Below, in pieces: positions 24,540 through 35,117 of a DNA stretch of 64,000 nt (position 1 is its first letter; the number at the start of each line of letters is the position of its first letter). The DNA is taken from NCBI GenBank assembly GCA_021030905.1, contig JAGFMI010000002.1:2356001-2420000 (forward strand), given 5' to 3'. Origin of the DNA: Pyrenula massariospora (Eukaryota > Ascomycota > Eurotiomycetes > Pyrenulales > Pyrenulaceae). The position numbers and the translations under genes are program-made. The notes under the pieces were generated by a model. That model saw only the letters and a program-made list of their open reading frames with translations, was not told the DNA's origin and did not search any database.

Positions 24540-25260
24540 AGCTTGCATGTCTTGATTCCCAATCAGTCAACTAAAGAACCGTGAACATGGTAGGGGTGAT
24601 GACCGTTCTCAAAGATTTTCAACCCCTTTCGCTCAAAGGTCGCTATGAATCGGCTATTAATAATGTGTCAAGACCTCGTTATTCATCGAGGCTCTTAAAC
24701 AAGACGTGTTGTGTTAAACGAATTTGTTCTTCTTATATTTATATTCTTATTCCAATCAATAACGACACGTCAGCCAACCTGACTTCCTGTTACCTCTAGA
24801 CCGCTAGTAAAGACCTACACCAAGCTCATCATCTTACTTTTTCCTAGCCTTCAAGATTCTTTCAGCGTCTGCAGCAATGGAAAAACAGTCTGTCCAATTC
24901 AGTTCAGTCCACTCCAGTTAAATAAAACAGACAGCGCAAGAAACAAGTCCTCAACAATCAAGTTTCATTACAATAAGACACAACACTCAACTCACCCAAG
25001 ATGGCAAGTCGTATACTGTCAAAGAGTTATTCGGTTGTGTCCCACTCACCCTCTTTCCATCCCTTTTTCTTCCGACATATCAACAACCCTCGAGATAGAC
25101 TTTACTCAGCCGCCCCATCCCCCAGATCTAAGTTAACCGTTTCGAGTAATACACAAATAGTCCTTCTTTCTTCGCCTATCTCATCATATAACCTTGTCAT
25201 TCTAACATACTCGCTACAACTATAGAGCGAAGGGAGGGTTTCCACCTAGAATACATGTTG
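24540..25260. other. AT-rich, pyrimidine-biased block
   Basis: The segment is visibly AT-rich compared with its flanks (for example around 24700-24780 and 25130-25230), with long C/T-biased stretches on the plus strand. No coding potential was seen. It could be an old mutated repeat, but no termini or coding relic prove that. Confidence 0.4.
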
Positions 25261-26126
25261 ATCTATTGACCTTGGTGCCTGACTGTACATCCACTTTAAA
25301 CCTATTCAGTTAGGAACATAGGCGAAGCACATGATCCTTGGGCTCTGTCAGAGCCGCTTAAAGATATGGAGCTATACTGTGTTGATACTTTTTCCCCTTC
25401 GGCCTCTAACACTCTTATTTTCAAACCCCCTGTCTTTGTACCATACCTTTAGCAGTGAATATGTCTACCTTACATCTATGCCGTACTTCTCGGCGAGGTG
25501 GTACGGGTTCGCATAGCGAGTGTACGGCTGCTGTCACCCACCGTCGCCATCATCACCCACCTTGACCAACCTACCGCGCCGATCTCCCGTGCTTCCTATC
25601 ACCACAACCGCGCCCATGCATCTCTCTCAGGCTCCCAAATGCCTACTCCCCAGCGAGCCAGCTAGAGGTGCCAAAACCAGCTCCCCGGCGATAACAGTTC
25701 TTCTCTAGTTTCAAGCACTTCTGTGGGCCTACCGTTCAGCTCGACGCGGGTCCGATGGCAGGGTGATGGTTCTTGGCGAATGAATGAACAAGATGAGCCA
25801 GCTGAGGCGTACATCCTGAGTTTCTGCGGTCTGGACGCTGCCTCGCGTCGGCCGTTGTATGAATGGCAGTTGATTGAAAACTTGTTGTGGCAAATTATAC
25901 CGTTTTCGCCGAGTGTACAACATGTGTAAAGTGAATATGCCTGCTGTTGTGAGTACGGTATAGTATCGAGGATCTGAAACAGTGGTATTAGAGGGTACCA
26001 GTATAGATGATGATATGACGTACCTTTAACTTTTTTTTTTCTTCTTGGAATACTTCCCCTCCCGCTCCCATTGTTGCCAGAATAGATATTGCTCTCTTCC
26101 TCTATTCCTCTCCAACCCCTGTCTTC
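25261..26126. other. intergenic, with one isolated exon-like segment
   Basis: No complete gene is visible. On the minus strand, 25530..25474 reads as an open block ending ANPYHLAEKYGID, bounded by an AG acceptor and a GTAAGG donor, followed by a 44-base intron-like stretch. It could not be joined to convincing flanking exons. A poly-T run lies at about 26030-26041. Confidence 0.3.
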
Positions 26127-27539
26127 TCACGTCCCCTCCTCCAAGCTCAACTCCGGATCATACTCCAGAAACCCGCCCGCAGCGCGGGCCCGGTCCCTTG
26201 CGAGCCGCCATTTTCGATCCTGAAGCAGGGCCAGCAGGCAGAAGAAGGCATGGTTCTCAGCGTTTCTGTACCTGTGGCGTTGTTGGAGCAGGAGGACGCC
26301 TTCCCAGGTGTTGGGCATTTGCCAAGGAGCCTCCGTTGAACGCCGCACCTCCACTTTTTTAAGGGGTTAGCGTTCGGGCTGGGATTTGTCAAGGAGGAGC
26401 AGAGATGGGGCGCGAGATGGAAAGGGTGGGATAAGGGCGGAAGTAGGAGTTAAGGGGGGAAGGTCGCGACGCGGTGCGACGTGGAGTTCGACTTACTCGA
26501 AAATGGCGGCGGGGTAAGTACCTAGAGAGGTGCTGGTTAGCATAGGAAGCAATGAGAGGCGTGGTTGGTGACTTGGAGAGACAGACTTCGCGCAAGAGGA
26601 CATAGGAAGTTAAGAGTCGAAATCTGTTGATGGGTGAAGCCCCCGTCCCCTCGATAGGGGGAAGCATTGCCAAATCGGTCAGATCGTCCACAGAGTGCAG
26701 GGAGGGAAAGGATGGCGGGATCAATTGAAAATCGCACAGCTGGAGTGAGCATCATCCTCGTCAGCGGGCTGTCTCGGGACCAGACGCAGGCCGACATACC
26801 GTGATTGTCGCTCTTGGGCTCTGCTGCCCATGATACTCTTGTCCCGGCAGAAACATCCAATAGGTCCCCGCCTGAGCGGCTGGTCCATCACAGCCTTGAC
26901 TATCACCCATAAATCTAGACCGGCACTTGTGTGTCAGAAGTCCACGTCAAAAGGGCTTTGCCCAGTCGTTCCCTTACATTCCGTTATCTCTGTCTTCCCA
27001 ATCCGCATATTGCGTCCACCTGCGCCCCAAACGTGCCCGCTGTCGTCGATATCCTCCGGGTACAACCTGCCTCGGATCGTCTCTCAGTTTCCATCTGGTA
27101 TTACTGTCTGGAGCTGGATCCCGCCGATCATTGTCGCAATAAAACCGATAATGTGCCTGAGTTCGATCGTTGTTAGGCTCTGGCTGCATAAAAGCTATTT
27201 CATGCAAGATGTCTGCACAACGTAGATTGTCAGACGGCTCGAAATTACGATCTCCCATTCGAGATCATACCCACCTATCACATCCTGGACCCGGCGACGG
27301 TGTTCTGGCATATTGAACGGATCCGGTGCTTCAAATAAAAGGTCGTAGTAACTCCTCGTTAATGATCTTTCGGACGATGTGCGTAATCGCTCGCTTCCTC
27401 GAAGAGCCATGTGTCTGAAATCCAGAAAGGCATCCACAAAGTGCGGACCAAATCGATCACATGATTGGTCAACCCAAAACCAGGTCGCGTAAATTGCAGG
27501 CGTAAGGAGATGCGGTAACCAAAGTGTAGTTATTTTCAT
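26127..27539 (-). CDS. secreted metallopeptidase-like protein (lysine-specific metallo-endopeptidase-like fold), zinc motif altered
   Basis: Six exons (27539..27275, 27212..26978, 26914..26800, 26739..26587, 26521..26497, 26353..26127) join in frame to 339 residues. Introns 4 and 5 have good CTAAC branch sites. The protein starts with an 18-residue signal peptide followed by TWFWVDQSC. Family-like blocks are HYRFYCDNDRR, RDNGIFMGDSQGC, ATITLCDF, a loop SVDDLTDLAM, and near the C-terminus NAENHAFFCLLALL, where the family usually has NADSYxxFA. This order matches fungal secreted proteins annotated as lysine-specific metallo-endopeptidase (M35-like). The position of the HExxH zinc motif reads R255-E-V-L-T259, so both His are absent and activity is unlikely. 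The 25-base exon 5 and its AAG acceptor downstream are the weakest parts of the model. It is presumably extracellular; its function is unknown. Confidence 0.68.
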
Positions 27540-28787
27540 AGCCTTTGGAGTCAAACAAGTGGGAGGAGGAAGCAGGCTTCATGGATGAAGAGATGTTTTG
27601 TTCATAGATATCATGTATCTATTAGACCGTAACGTAACATCTGCGTCTGCGATCTCATGTTCGGCTAACACCCGCGAAACGACTAGGCTGTGCAAATTTT
27701 GGTCGTTGATTGAATGAACAACCTACACCGTTGCGGCTTTCTAATTTTGGTCATAGAGCAGGGTCGGCAATGCCTTGGTAAAAGAAGGGCGAAAGCCACA
27801 CAGCCTCTGAATCGTAGCCACGCAAGGCAAGGTTTTGCTGTGTGTCAGACATGTTCACTCTGAATATTTCGAGATCATCGAGAGAGGCTCAAGGAGCGGA
27901 TTTTGGTCTTAGACCTCATTTGTCGAGAGATAAGATTACTCGATTGACGCGACAATGGCAGCAGAGTATGAGATATCCTCGCACGGTTACAATGGTGTGC
28001 AAAATTACCACTAAAATTGAAATTTAAATCAGAATCATCTTTTGACTGAATATTCAAGATCTTCGAGGGGTAAAGAGCATACAACACAAGAGCTATCATG
28101 GCTAGACGTCAAGATGGCGGAGAAAACTTTAAAGGTTTTCCTTTAAATTTACAAATCCTTACCCCAGCCTTTTACACTAAAAAATCCAGTTATTACGACA
28201 GAATTAGCCTAGTTCTACTGATTTCCCCCCTTCATCCTCTACCGCTATCTAGACTCTATCTATACGTTCTACAAAGCGTCGTAGCACCCTTAGCAAGCAA
28301 GCCAGCCAGGCCAACAACCTCATCAAACCTCTTCACCTGCTTTTCTCTCCGTCCGCATAGCCAAAAGGACTTCGCCCTCAGCTTCTATTTAGATAGATCT
28401 ACAGTCCAGTCCTCCATCAATGACAACTACAGGTAGGTCATCAAGAAAACCTAACCTGAGAGCGCAGCAGGTATCTTCTAAAACCATGCTTAGTTCACTC
28501 ACCTACCACGTAATATCTCCTTACCGCCACAGAAGTAAAAGTCACAATCCACATGCCAACCGCTCGAGAATGAAGAAAAAAGGGCAGCATAGTATCATAT
28601 TCCCTCTAAGTTATCGAAGTATCCGCCATACTTCCTCCGCCAAGTTTCCATCGCCTAGTCGTGGTTCCTCCCGCACAATCGATACATTCGCCGTTACGGC
28701 TATTCAGTGCTTGACACAACACCCATACAGACCAGCCCAGCCCCTCGCCTCTTAACTTCATTGTCATCTGTGCCCCTTCAATCAGAA
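27540..28787. other. intergenic with AT-rich block
   Basis: This separates the metallopeptidase-like gene (start 27539) from the 3' end of the M13-like gene, both on the minus strand. The part 27960-28260 is AT-rich and C/T-biased, like the block at 24.5-25.3 kb. No gene was recognised. Confidence 0.4.
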
Positions 28788-30220
28788 CTACAGCAGGCGG
28801 CACCGCGGCCCATGCTCCGCCTCACAGCCAAACGCCTCTGCAAAGTCCTCGGAGGATCGAAGCGCCGCCTGCACACCGATTGTGTCAGCCAAGACTGATA
28901 GACAGGACAGGTCAGATCGATCGACTGGCAGCTACTCACGATCAGTCTCTCCTCGGCCCCTTCAAGCCCACAGAAGTCCCTCCCGAAGGCGACGAAGAAC
29001 AATTGCTCGGCAGAAAAATGCTCCAACCCGGGCAGCACGACACCTGGGCCGTTCTCGATCTCTTTCCAAACGTTAAACGCCGTGTGAAGGGCTTCTGCAT
29101 CGACATAGTATTCCTTTTTGGTATAGCAAGCGCTGTGGTCCTTGTAATCCGACGTAGATAGTGACGAATTGTCAAAAGCGAACGCTTCTGAGGCCGTGGT
29201 GTTGAAAACTATGCTTGTGATGGCTAGGCGACGATGGTGAGAGACGTTAGCCTGATGCCGACGTGACAGTGAAGAGCGGCATGAGAATGCCAACTTACCG
29301 GTCCAGAGTTCATGTGCGACAGCGAAGCCGTAGGTCCCATAATTAAGGTATCGAGGGGCACCCTCGCCGAGGATGAATGGCTTTCTTGCTATCATGGTGG
29401 CGAGACTGCTACCCTCTCCGTCTGTGAGCAGTTCACGGCCATGCTGCAAACTGTTTGAGCGGAGTCCGGCGACAATCTGCTGTCTGACGTCGACAGGAAG
29501 CCATTCGGCATTTTGAACGTCCGGGGCCAGGCCTTCTTGGATCTCTTCCGTGATCCTGGCCGCCCGTTCGACCTGCTCGAGACCTTGGTCGAAGACGTGT
29601 CGAAGCACGGCAGTCTTCTCACGATCTGTCAGAGCAAAGGGGTCGGCGAGAAGATTGGCCAGGCTCGGCTCAATTCCGGGTTCCAGAGCCATCGGCTTCA
29701 TGTGCGTAGATGTTTCATATCCGTCTCGACAGATGTAACCATGAAAGTCAGCGCACGCAGCGGTCTCCACGGGCTCGGAAGGCAGGACCGCGAGCATATC
29801 CGAAGCGAAGTGGACACACGCGGCTGAGGTGCAGGCTGAAGCGCTCTGCTTGCCTTTTTTCAAAAAATAGCCCGCGACAAAGCCGATGATGACGACGATG
29901 ACGATGGCGGCAAGTCCACCGCCGATGTATTTTGCGTACGACTTGATCTTGGTACCCGCTTGGGTACAGGACTTTCTGAACTTTTGCTTCTTGGTCAACG
30001 ACACCGCCTGAGCAGGCTCTTGGCCCTCCTCTGGCTCGGGCTGTTCATCAAGCAGCGGCTGACGCTCTGGATCGGCATTTTCATTGTGAAACTTGCGGTC
30101 GTGTTTGGAATGGGCCCAGCGAAGGAAGTTGGACGAGTGGCGTTGAACGCCGGGACCGGGACGGCCGCCCTCTGAAGGCGTATCGGCGGGTGCTTCGGGG
30201 GTCGATGGAGCGTCACTCAT
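28788..30220 (-). CDS. shortened, membrane-anchored M13 (neprilysin-like) peptidase homologue, probably inactive
   Basis: Three exons (30220..29299, 29223..28940, 28868..28788; introns 75 and 71 bases) give 428 residues, against about 700-800 for the family. The N-terminus is a disordered acidic cytoplasmic part. A single membrane helix at about 99-120 gives type II topology. An extracellular Cys-rich start follows (CTSAACVHFASDML, then CADFHGYIC), diagnostic of M13. The region PRYLNYGTYGFAVAHELW is the usual lead into the zinc site, but the motif reads H303-E-L-W-T307 and lacks the second His. The downstream GENxAD block with the third ligand is missing. The C-terminal blocks FSAEQLFFVAFGRDFC and EDFAEAFGC are well kept. 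The 75-base first intron is a multiple of three and free of stops, so its retention would insert 25 residues. Zinc peptidase activity is not expected; a binding or regulatory role is inference. Confidence 0.82.
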
Positions 30221-30934
30221 CGTGATGATAAGGCAGATGCAATACGAGATGGGATGACTTTGGGGTAATGAGGAATCAGCAGCAAACCTTAAGGTTCCCA
30301 GGAATTGACTGCTGAGGTCGAAAGTAGTAGACGTGTAGAAGTGAGGAGTGAGATGAGAAACGAGGCGAAGCAGGCACCATCGTGGCCGAAGCAGGTGCAG
30401 TATGGACGAGGAAGGAGAGGTCGGGTGTCGGAAGTCGTAGCGCATCTGATTGTTGGCACTGGTGGTCGTCCGGCGTATTATAGATGCGCCGCGACTTCTG
30501 ACACCCAGCCTCGTTTGCAACTGCATCTGCCGATTCAACCCCCTTTCTCAGCACTTTCTTCCGGAGACCGACCTTTCCCAACAGATCTTGCGCGCTTGGC
30601 AGCTTCTTGCTTTCAAGACTATAACTTGGAATACTCGGACTGAAATGATTTGTCTAATCGTAGAGGTTTTCTCCGGAGTTAAAGGAGGCGAACGTCATAA
30701 TCTAGACGTGTCATGGTTCGCGAATACTCTTAAGGGTGCTTGAAGTCTATCAATGCACAAGCGATATCGAAGTTGATGGCGGGTAGTGTTCAGGGAGCTT
30801 CGCTTCAAGCACTCAATTCAAGTAACAGGTCGATACTGGCAAGAGCCTAGACAAGCTAATTCCGGTCCATGGGCGAGGAAGTGACCATGCCATGGCAGAA
30901 AATCGGTCTTCCCTCGAATAGTGCGGCAAATGTT
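30221..30934. other. intergenic between M13-like gene and SOF1
   Basis: This holds the promoter of the M13-like gene and the 3' region of SOF1, both on the minus strand. No further gene or motif was recognised. Confidence 0.5.
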
Positions 30935-32275
30935 TCATTTTTCGATGCCCAGAACCATCTTCTCCCTCTCGCTCGGCCGGGGCATGGTACCCTTTTTGCT
31001 GTGCTTGCGCACGTTCTCCTCCTTTCTCTTGATCGCTGCGAGCTCTTCCTTCTTGATCTCGCCCGCCTTTTTGACCGGCTTGGGGAGGTGCCGATGCCGC
31101 CGGATTCTTCGGATTTCTGGCATGTGCGCATATCGCCGGATTAGGGCCTGGTCGTATTCCAGCTTCTGGCGATGCTTGGCCGATTTAATACCGCTCCTCG
31201 CTGAGGCATTCACTCGCCAGAGCCGCAGGTTGCCGTCGTCAGATCCGGACAAAAGATAATTGTTGTCCGGCGTGAACCGCACGGAAAAGACCCTCTGCAT
31301 TCGCTTGGTGTGATAGATGTCTCTCGAATGGCCACTGCTCCGGTTCCACAGTCGGATTGTCCGGTCATAGGAGGCAGTCACCAGCTCTTCCCCGGTCGGG
31401 CTGAACTGAACATCCATCACGGCCGCCACGTGATCCTTGAGCACGTTGAGCGCGCGATCCATTTTGCGCATATCAAAGATGTATGCGTTATGGTCCTCAT
31501 TTGCCACGGCCAGATTCATCGGTTCCATGCCATTAAAGGTGACGGCGTTCGAGGACATTCTCAGCGTAGCCTTGGTCACGGGCGAAGATGTGCGAATGTC
31601 GTACAGCACCACCGCTCGGTCGAGCGCGGTGGATGCGAGGATAGACGTCTCCGACTGATTGAAGGCTACCGAGGTGATGGTATCCAGAGACGTTGGCCAG
31701 TGCAGAGTCTGGATGGGAGCTGAAGAAGGACGACCAAGGTCGTACAGGGCGATATTGTTGGAGGACGCTGCAAAGTTCGGATGGTGCCGGTGTAGGGTCA
31801 GGCCGGTGAAGGGCGCTTGACCAAGGTACGTGGCTTCCACAGCCGTTCTTGAAGTTTCAGAATAGGGATCGAAGAGCTTGATGGTCTTGTCAGAGGCACA
31901 CGATAGCAGTTTACGGTCGGAAGTCCAGCAGAGACCTTTCACGATATTCTCGTGAGCACGCGCTCGCCAGACCTCTTCCCGGCTTGCCAGGTCCCATATC
32001 TTCACCACGCCGTCGCCGCTCCCGCTGGCAAATCGTTCGAGCGATCCGGGATCTTGGGCGATGCTGTAGACGCCATCGACGTGACCGCGACCAAGCTGCG
32101 CTACAAATGGCGCAGCGAATAACCTCTCAAGCTTTACCGCGCTCAGAGCCCGCGTGTACTCCCTGGCTCTTTGAAAAGGATGCTGTTCCGGATGTAAATT
32201 TCGAGGCTGCCGAGAAACGGTGGTTCCAGGAGCTTGCTGAGAGGCGACAGACCGCGAGAGGGCCTTGATCTTCAT
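30935..32275 (-). CDS. SOF1: WD40 ribosome-biogenesis protein Sof1 (DCAF13)
   Basis: A single exon encodes 446 residues from ATG 32275 (MKIKALSRS), the start conserved in the family. Seven WD40-type repeats form a beta-propeller; clear units include GSGDGVVKIWDL, CASDKTIKLFD, ALDRAVVLYDIR, TASYDRTIRLWN and SGSDDGNLRLWRV. After the propeller comes the Sof1-specific tail with RRYAHMPEIRRIRRHRHLPK and a Lys/Glu-rich end. Sof1 is a nucleolar component of the U3 snoRNP/SSU processome needed for 18S rRNA maturation; the animal homologue DCAF13 also serves as a CUL4 adaptor. The gene is divergent from RPN6, with 276 bases between the starts. Length and tail match the family well, and no anomaly was seen. 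Confidence 0.96.
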   Translation of the reverse strand: MKIKALSRSVASQQAPGTTVSRQPRNLHPEQHPFQRAREYTRALSAVKLERLFAAPFVAQLGRGHVDGVYSIAQDPGSLERFASGSGDGVVKIWDLASREEVWRARAHENIVKGLCWTSDRKLLSCASDKTIKLFDPYSETSRTAVEATYLGQAPFTGLTLHRHHPNFAASSNNIALYDLGRPSSAPIQTLHWPTSLDTITSVAFNQSETSILASTALDRAVVLYDIRTSSPVTKATLRMSSNAVTFNGMEPMNLAVANEDHNAYIFDMRKMDRALNVLKDHVAAVMDVQFSPTGEELVTASYDRTIRLWNRSSGHSRDIYHTKRMQRVFSVRFTPDNNYLLSGSDDGNLRLWRVNASARSGIKSAKHRQKLEYDQALIRRYAHMPEIRRIRRHRHLPKPVKKAGEIKKEELAAIKRKEENVRKHSKKGTMPRPSEREKMVLGIEK

Positions 32276-32551
32276 GACGATCAAGTTCTCGAGCAAGCTA
32301 CTCAATTCGCGAGGGAGAAGTCATGTTCGTGCGGTGGAAGATGTGTGGGGCTGGTCCCGCACGTCGAACATTTTTTGTCCAGGGCCGCGCCGCTAAATTT
32401 AAGCTTATATCGGAGTAAAGACGTCTCCCAATTTGCCTGGAGAGTAGAATTACTATTTAAGCCGGCTCGCTGTATTTGAGTTTCCAGGCGTGCAACCCCT
32501 TCCAAACGCAGTAGCTATTTGAATTCGAAGCACTGGCATTTCCTAACCCTT
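32276..32551. promoter_or_regulatory. shared divergent promoter of SOF1 and RPN6
   Basis: Only 276 bases lie between the two start codons on opposite strands, so both promoters must be here. An AT-rich patch, TAAATTTAAGC, lies near 32392-32402, and a CACGTC motif is near 32350. No yeast-type PACE element (GGTGGCAAA) was seen. The layout pairs ribosome biogenesis with proteasome supply. Confidence 0.55.
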
Positions 32552-33875
32552 ATGGCGGTCGGTCCAGACGATGCGACGAGGATACAGGAGGCAAAAAAGT
32601 TGTCCAAAACAAACCCGGGGAAGGCGGAAGCAATATACAAAGAGATCGTTTCCAAGGGCCCACGTTCAGGTGACAAGGCTCTGAAGAACTATGACGACGC
32701 CTTGCTCGGCCTGGGACAGCTCTATCGAGATGAACGCAAGCCAGAAGAGCTGGCGGCCCTCGTCAAGACCAGCCGGTCAGCCCTCTCATCCTTTGCCAAA
32801 GCGAAGACAGCGAAGCTTGGTACGGTATCCCCCAAATTATATAAACATTTAACTCTGACTTGACACAGTTCGACAGCTCCTTGATTTCCTCGGTGACATC
32901 CCCAACTCGCTCGAAATCCAGATTGCCGTCACCAAGGACTGCATCGACTGGGCCGTGTCCGAGCGCCGGTCCTTCCTTCGCCAAAACCTCGAGACCCGGC
33001 TGGTCAGCCTCTACATGCAAAAACAATCCTATTACGACGCTCTGACGCTCATCAACTCTCTGCTTCGTGAATTGAAACGCCTCGATGACAAACAAGTCTT
33101 GGTGGAGGTCCAGCTCCTCGAGTCGAGGGTGTACCACGCACTCACCAACCAGCCAAAGGCTCGAGCAGCCCTAACGTCCGCGAGGACGTCTGCCGCCTCC
33201 ATCTACACCCCGCCCGCGGTGCAAGCCGCGCTGGACATGCAAAGCGGCATGCTCCACGCCGAGGACCGGGATTTCACGACCGCCTTCTCTTACTTCATCG
33301 AGGCGCTCGAAGGTTACCACGCCCAAGACGACGGCACCAAAGCGGCCGCCGCTCTTCAGTACATGTTGCTGTGCAAGATCATGCTGAACTTGGGGGACGA
33401 TGTCACGACACTGTTGGCGTCCAAGCACGCGCAGAAATATGCCGGCACTAACCTCGAGGCCATGAAGGCCGTGGCACGTGCTCATGCCAATCGCTCCCTC
33501 GAAGAGTATGAACAGGCCCTGTCCGTCTACCGATATGAGCTGGGAGGCGATGTCTTCATCCGGAACCACCTACGGCGCCTGTACGACGCCATGCTGGAAC
33601 AGAACCTGATTAAGGTGATCGAGCCTTTTAGCCGCGTTGAGATCGACCACGTTGCAAAGATGGTGGGACTGGACACTCAACAGGTCGAGCGAAAGCTCTC
33701 TCAGATGATCCTTGACAAGGTCATCGTGGGCGTGCTGGATCAAGGGGCGGGCTGTTTGATCATCTTTGACGAGGACGAAAGGGATCAAGGCTACGACGCT
33801 GCGCTGGACACGATTGAAAAGTTAAGCAACGTGGTGGAGGTCTTGTACACCAACCAGGCCTCCCTGCTTGAGTAG
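32552..33875 (+). CDS. RPN6: 26S proteasome regulatory subunit Rpn6 (PSMD11)
   Basis: Two exons (32552..32819, 32869..33875; 49-base intron) give 424 residues. The N-terminal part is helical, TPR-like (DDATRIQEAKKL, then a helix containing ALLGLGQLYRDERKPEEL). The middle contains ALQYMLLCKIMLNLGDDVTT, a strong Rpn6 signature. The C-terminal PCI domain has RRLYDAMLEQNLIKVIEPFS, KLSQMILDKVIVGVLDQGAG and the final helix VVEVLYTNQASL. Rpn6 is a lid scaffold that clamps the regulatory particle to the 20S core. Length agrees with yeast and animal orthologues. I considered CSN subunits, which share the PCI fold, but the KLSQMILDK-GVLDQG block is Rpn6-type. It is in the same direction as NCS1 downstream, with its own 5' region. 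Confidence 0.95.
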
Positions 33876-34384
33876 ATTAGACATGAATTAGATAGGTCGC
33901 GCCCAGAACTAATGACACGCTGAGGAAGTCCCCTTTTGATCACGTGTGGTCGCGACAGTAATACTTAGGTTTTGCAACGATCGGGCGGCTGGCGAGCCCT
34001 GGCCCTGGCTGCTGGGTCTGGCCGCCGCAGCTAAGCAGGTTATCCGCCGACAGAGTTTCACAGATCAACGCTCCCACCTCGAAAGACAACCTCATTCTAT
34101 GTGTCCCACATCGCAGATTAACGGACAACTTTCTTCTGTAAGCTGATCGGCGACACCGAAAGCACTCCTTTTGGACACCGCAAATCGCCCTCTGCCACTC
34201 TCATTAATTTATTTGCTTCTGCCCCGCCTCAGAGCCGCGACAGAGTTCAATCCAAGGCAGACACACCCTAGCGAGTGCGCCGACTTCTCTTCGTTCTGTT
34301 TCACGTTATTATCGGCGACGTCCTTCTTTCTGGTCGGCGATCGGCTCAACGACCGAGGCTGGAGTAGTCCAGTATTCACAAGCC
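33876..34384. other. intergenic, NCS1 promoter
   Basis: These 509 bases lie between RPN6 and NCS1 on the same strand. A TTAATTTATT AT-rich patch is near 34204-34213. No gene was recognised. Confidence 0.45.
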
Positions 34385-35117
34385 ATGGGGAAATCGTGAG
34401 ATAAGATGCGATCTGGCGGGGCTTTCCCCCAAGCTGACCCAAGCTCAGACAGTCCAAGCTCTCGCCGCAGCAACTCGAGGACCTCCAAAAATCTACGCAT
34501 TTCGACAAGAAGGAATTGCAACAATGGTACAAAGGTTCGAGAGCGCTCCTCGGTGACAATGGTCTCATGCGCTGACGCCACGCGCCGCAGGTTTCCTCAA
34601 GGATTGCCCCTCTGGCACCCTTACCAAAGAAGAATTCCAAAAGATTTATCGGCAGTTCTTCCCTTTCGGTGATCCAAGCTCGTTTGCAGACTATGTTTTC
34701 AAGGTGTTCGATGCGGATAAGAGCGGCACGATAGATTTCAAAGAGTTTATTTGCGCGCTGAGCGTCACCAGCCGAGGCAAGATGGAAGATAAGCTCGACT
34801 GGGCGTTCCAGCTCTACGATATTGATGGGGACGGAAAGATCAGCTACGACGAGATGCTTGCGATCGTGGAGGCCATCTATAAAATGGTGAGTGGCGGCCT
34901 CGCACATGTCAGGCTCGGTACTAAGGATCCGCTTCAGGTCGGCTCTATGGTCAAATTGCCCGAAGACGAAGACACTCCAGAGAAGAGAGTAAAGAAGATC
35001 TTCCGTATGATGGACAAAGATGAAAACGGAAGCCTCGATATGGCTGAATTCAAAGAGGGTAGCAAGAGGGACGAGACAATAGTGTCTGCATTGTCGCTAT
35101 ACGATGGCTTGGTATGA
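34385..35117 (+). CDS. NCS1: neuronal calcium sensor-1 / frequenin orthologue
   Basis: Four exons (34385..34395, 34449..34534, 34591..34886, 34938..35117) give 190 residues, exactly the family length. The first exon has only 11 bases and encodes MGKS, the N-myristoylation signal; splicing to TCACAG gives the family start MGKSQSKLS. The protein has four EF-hands. The first is degenerate. The other three have full calcium loops: [26 protein letters not shown] and [13 protein letters not shown]. The [18 protein letters not shown] block is strongly conserved. In fungi NCS-1 tethers to membranes and activates phosphatidylinositol 4-kinase Pik1, affecting calcium tolerance, growth and secretion. 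The third intron is read-through capable (51 bases, no stop in frame), but removing it restores the family sequence [10 protein letters not shown]. Confidence 0.96.

Noticed and set aside
28098-28755. Two overlapping plus-strand open frames of about 110 codons
   Set aside because: They come from the C/T-biased block, have Ser/Leu/Arg-rich translations without motifs, and no supporting splice structure.
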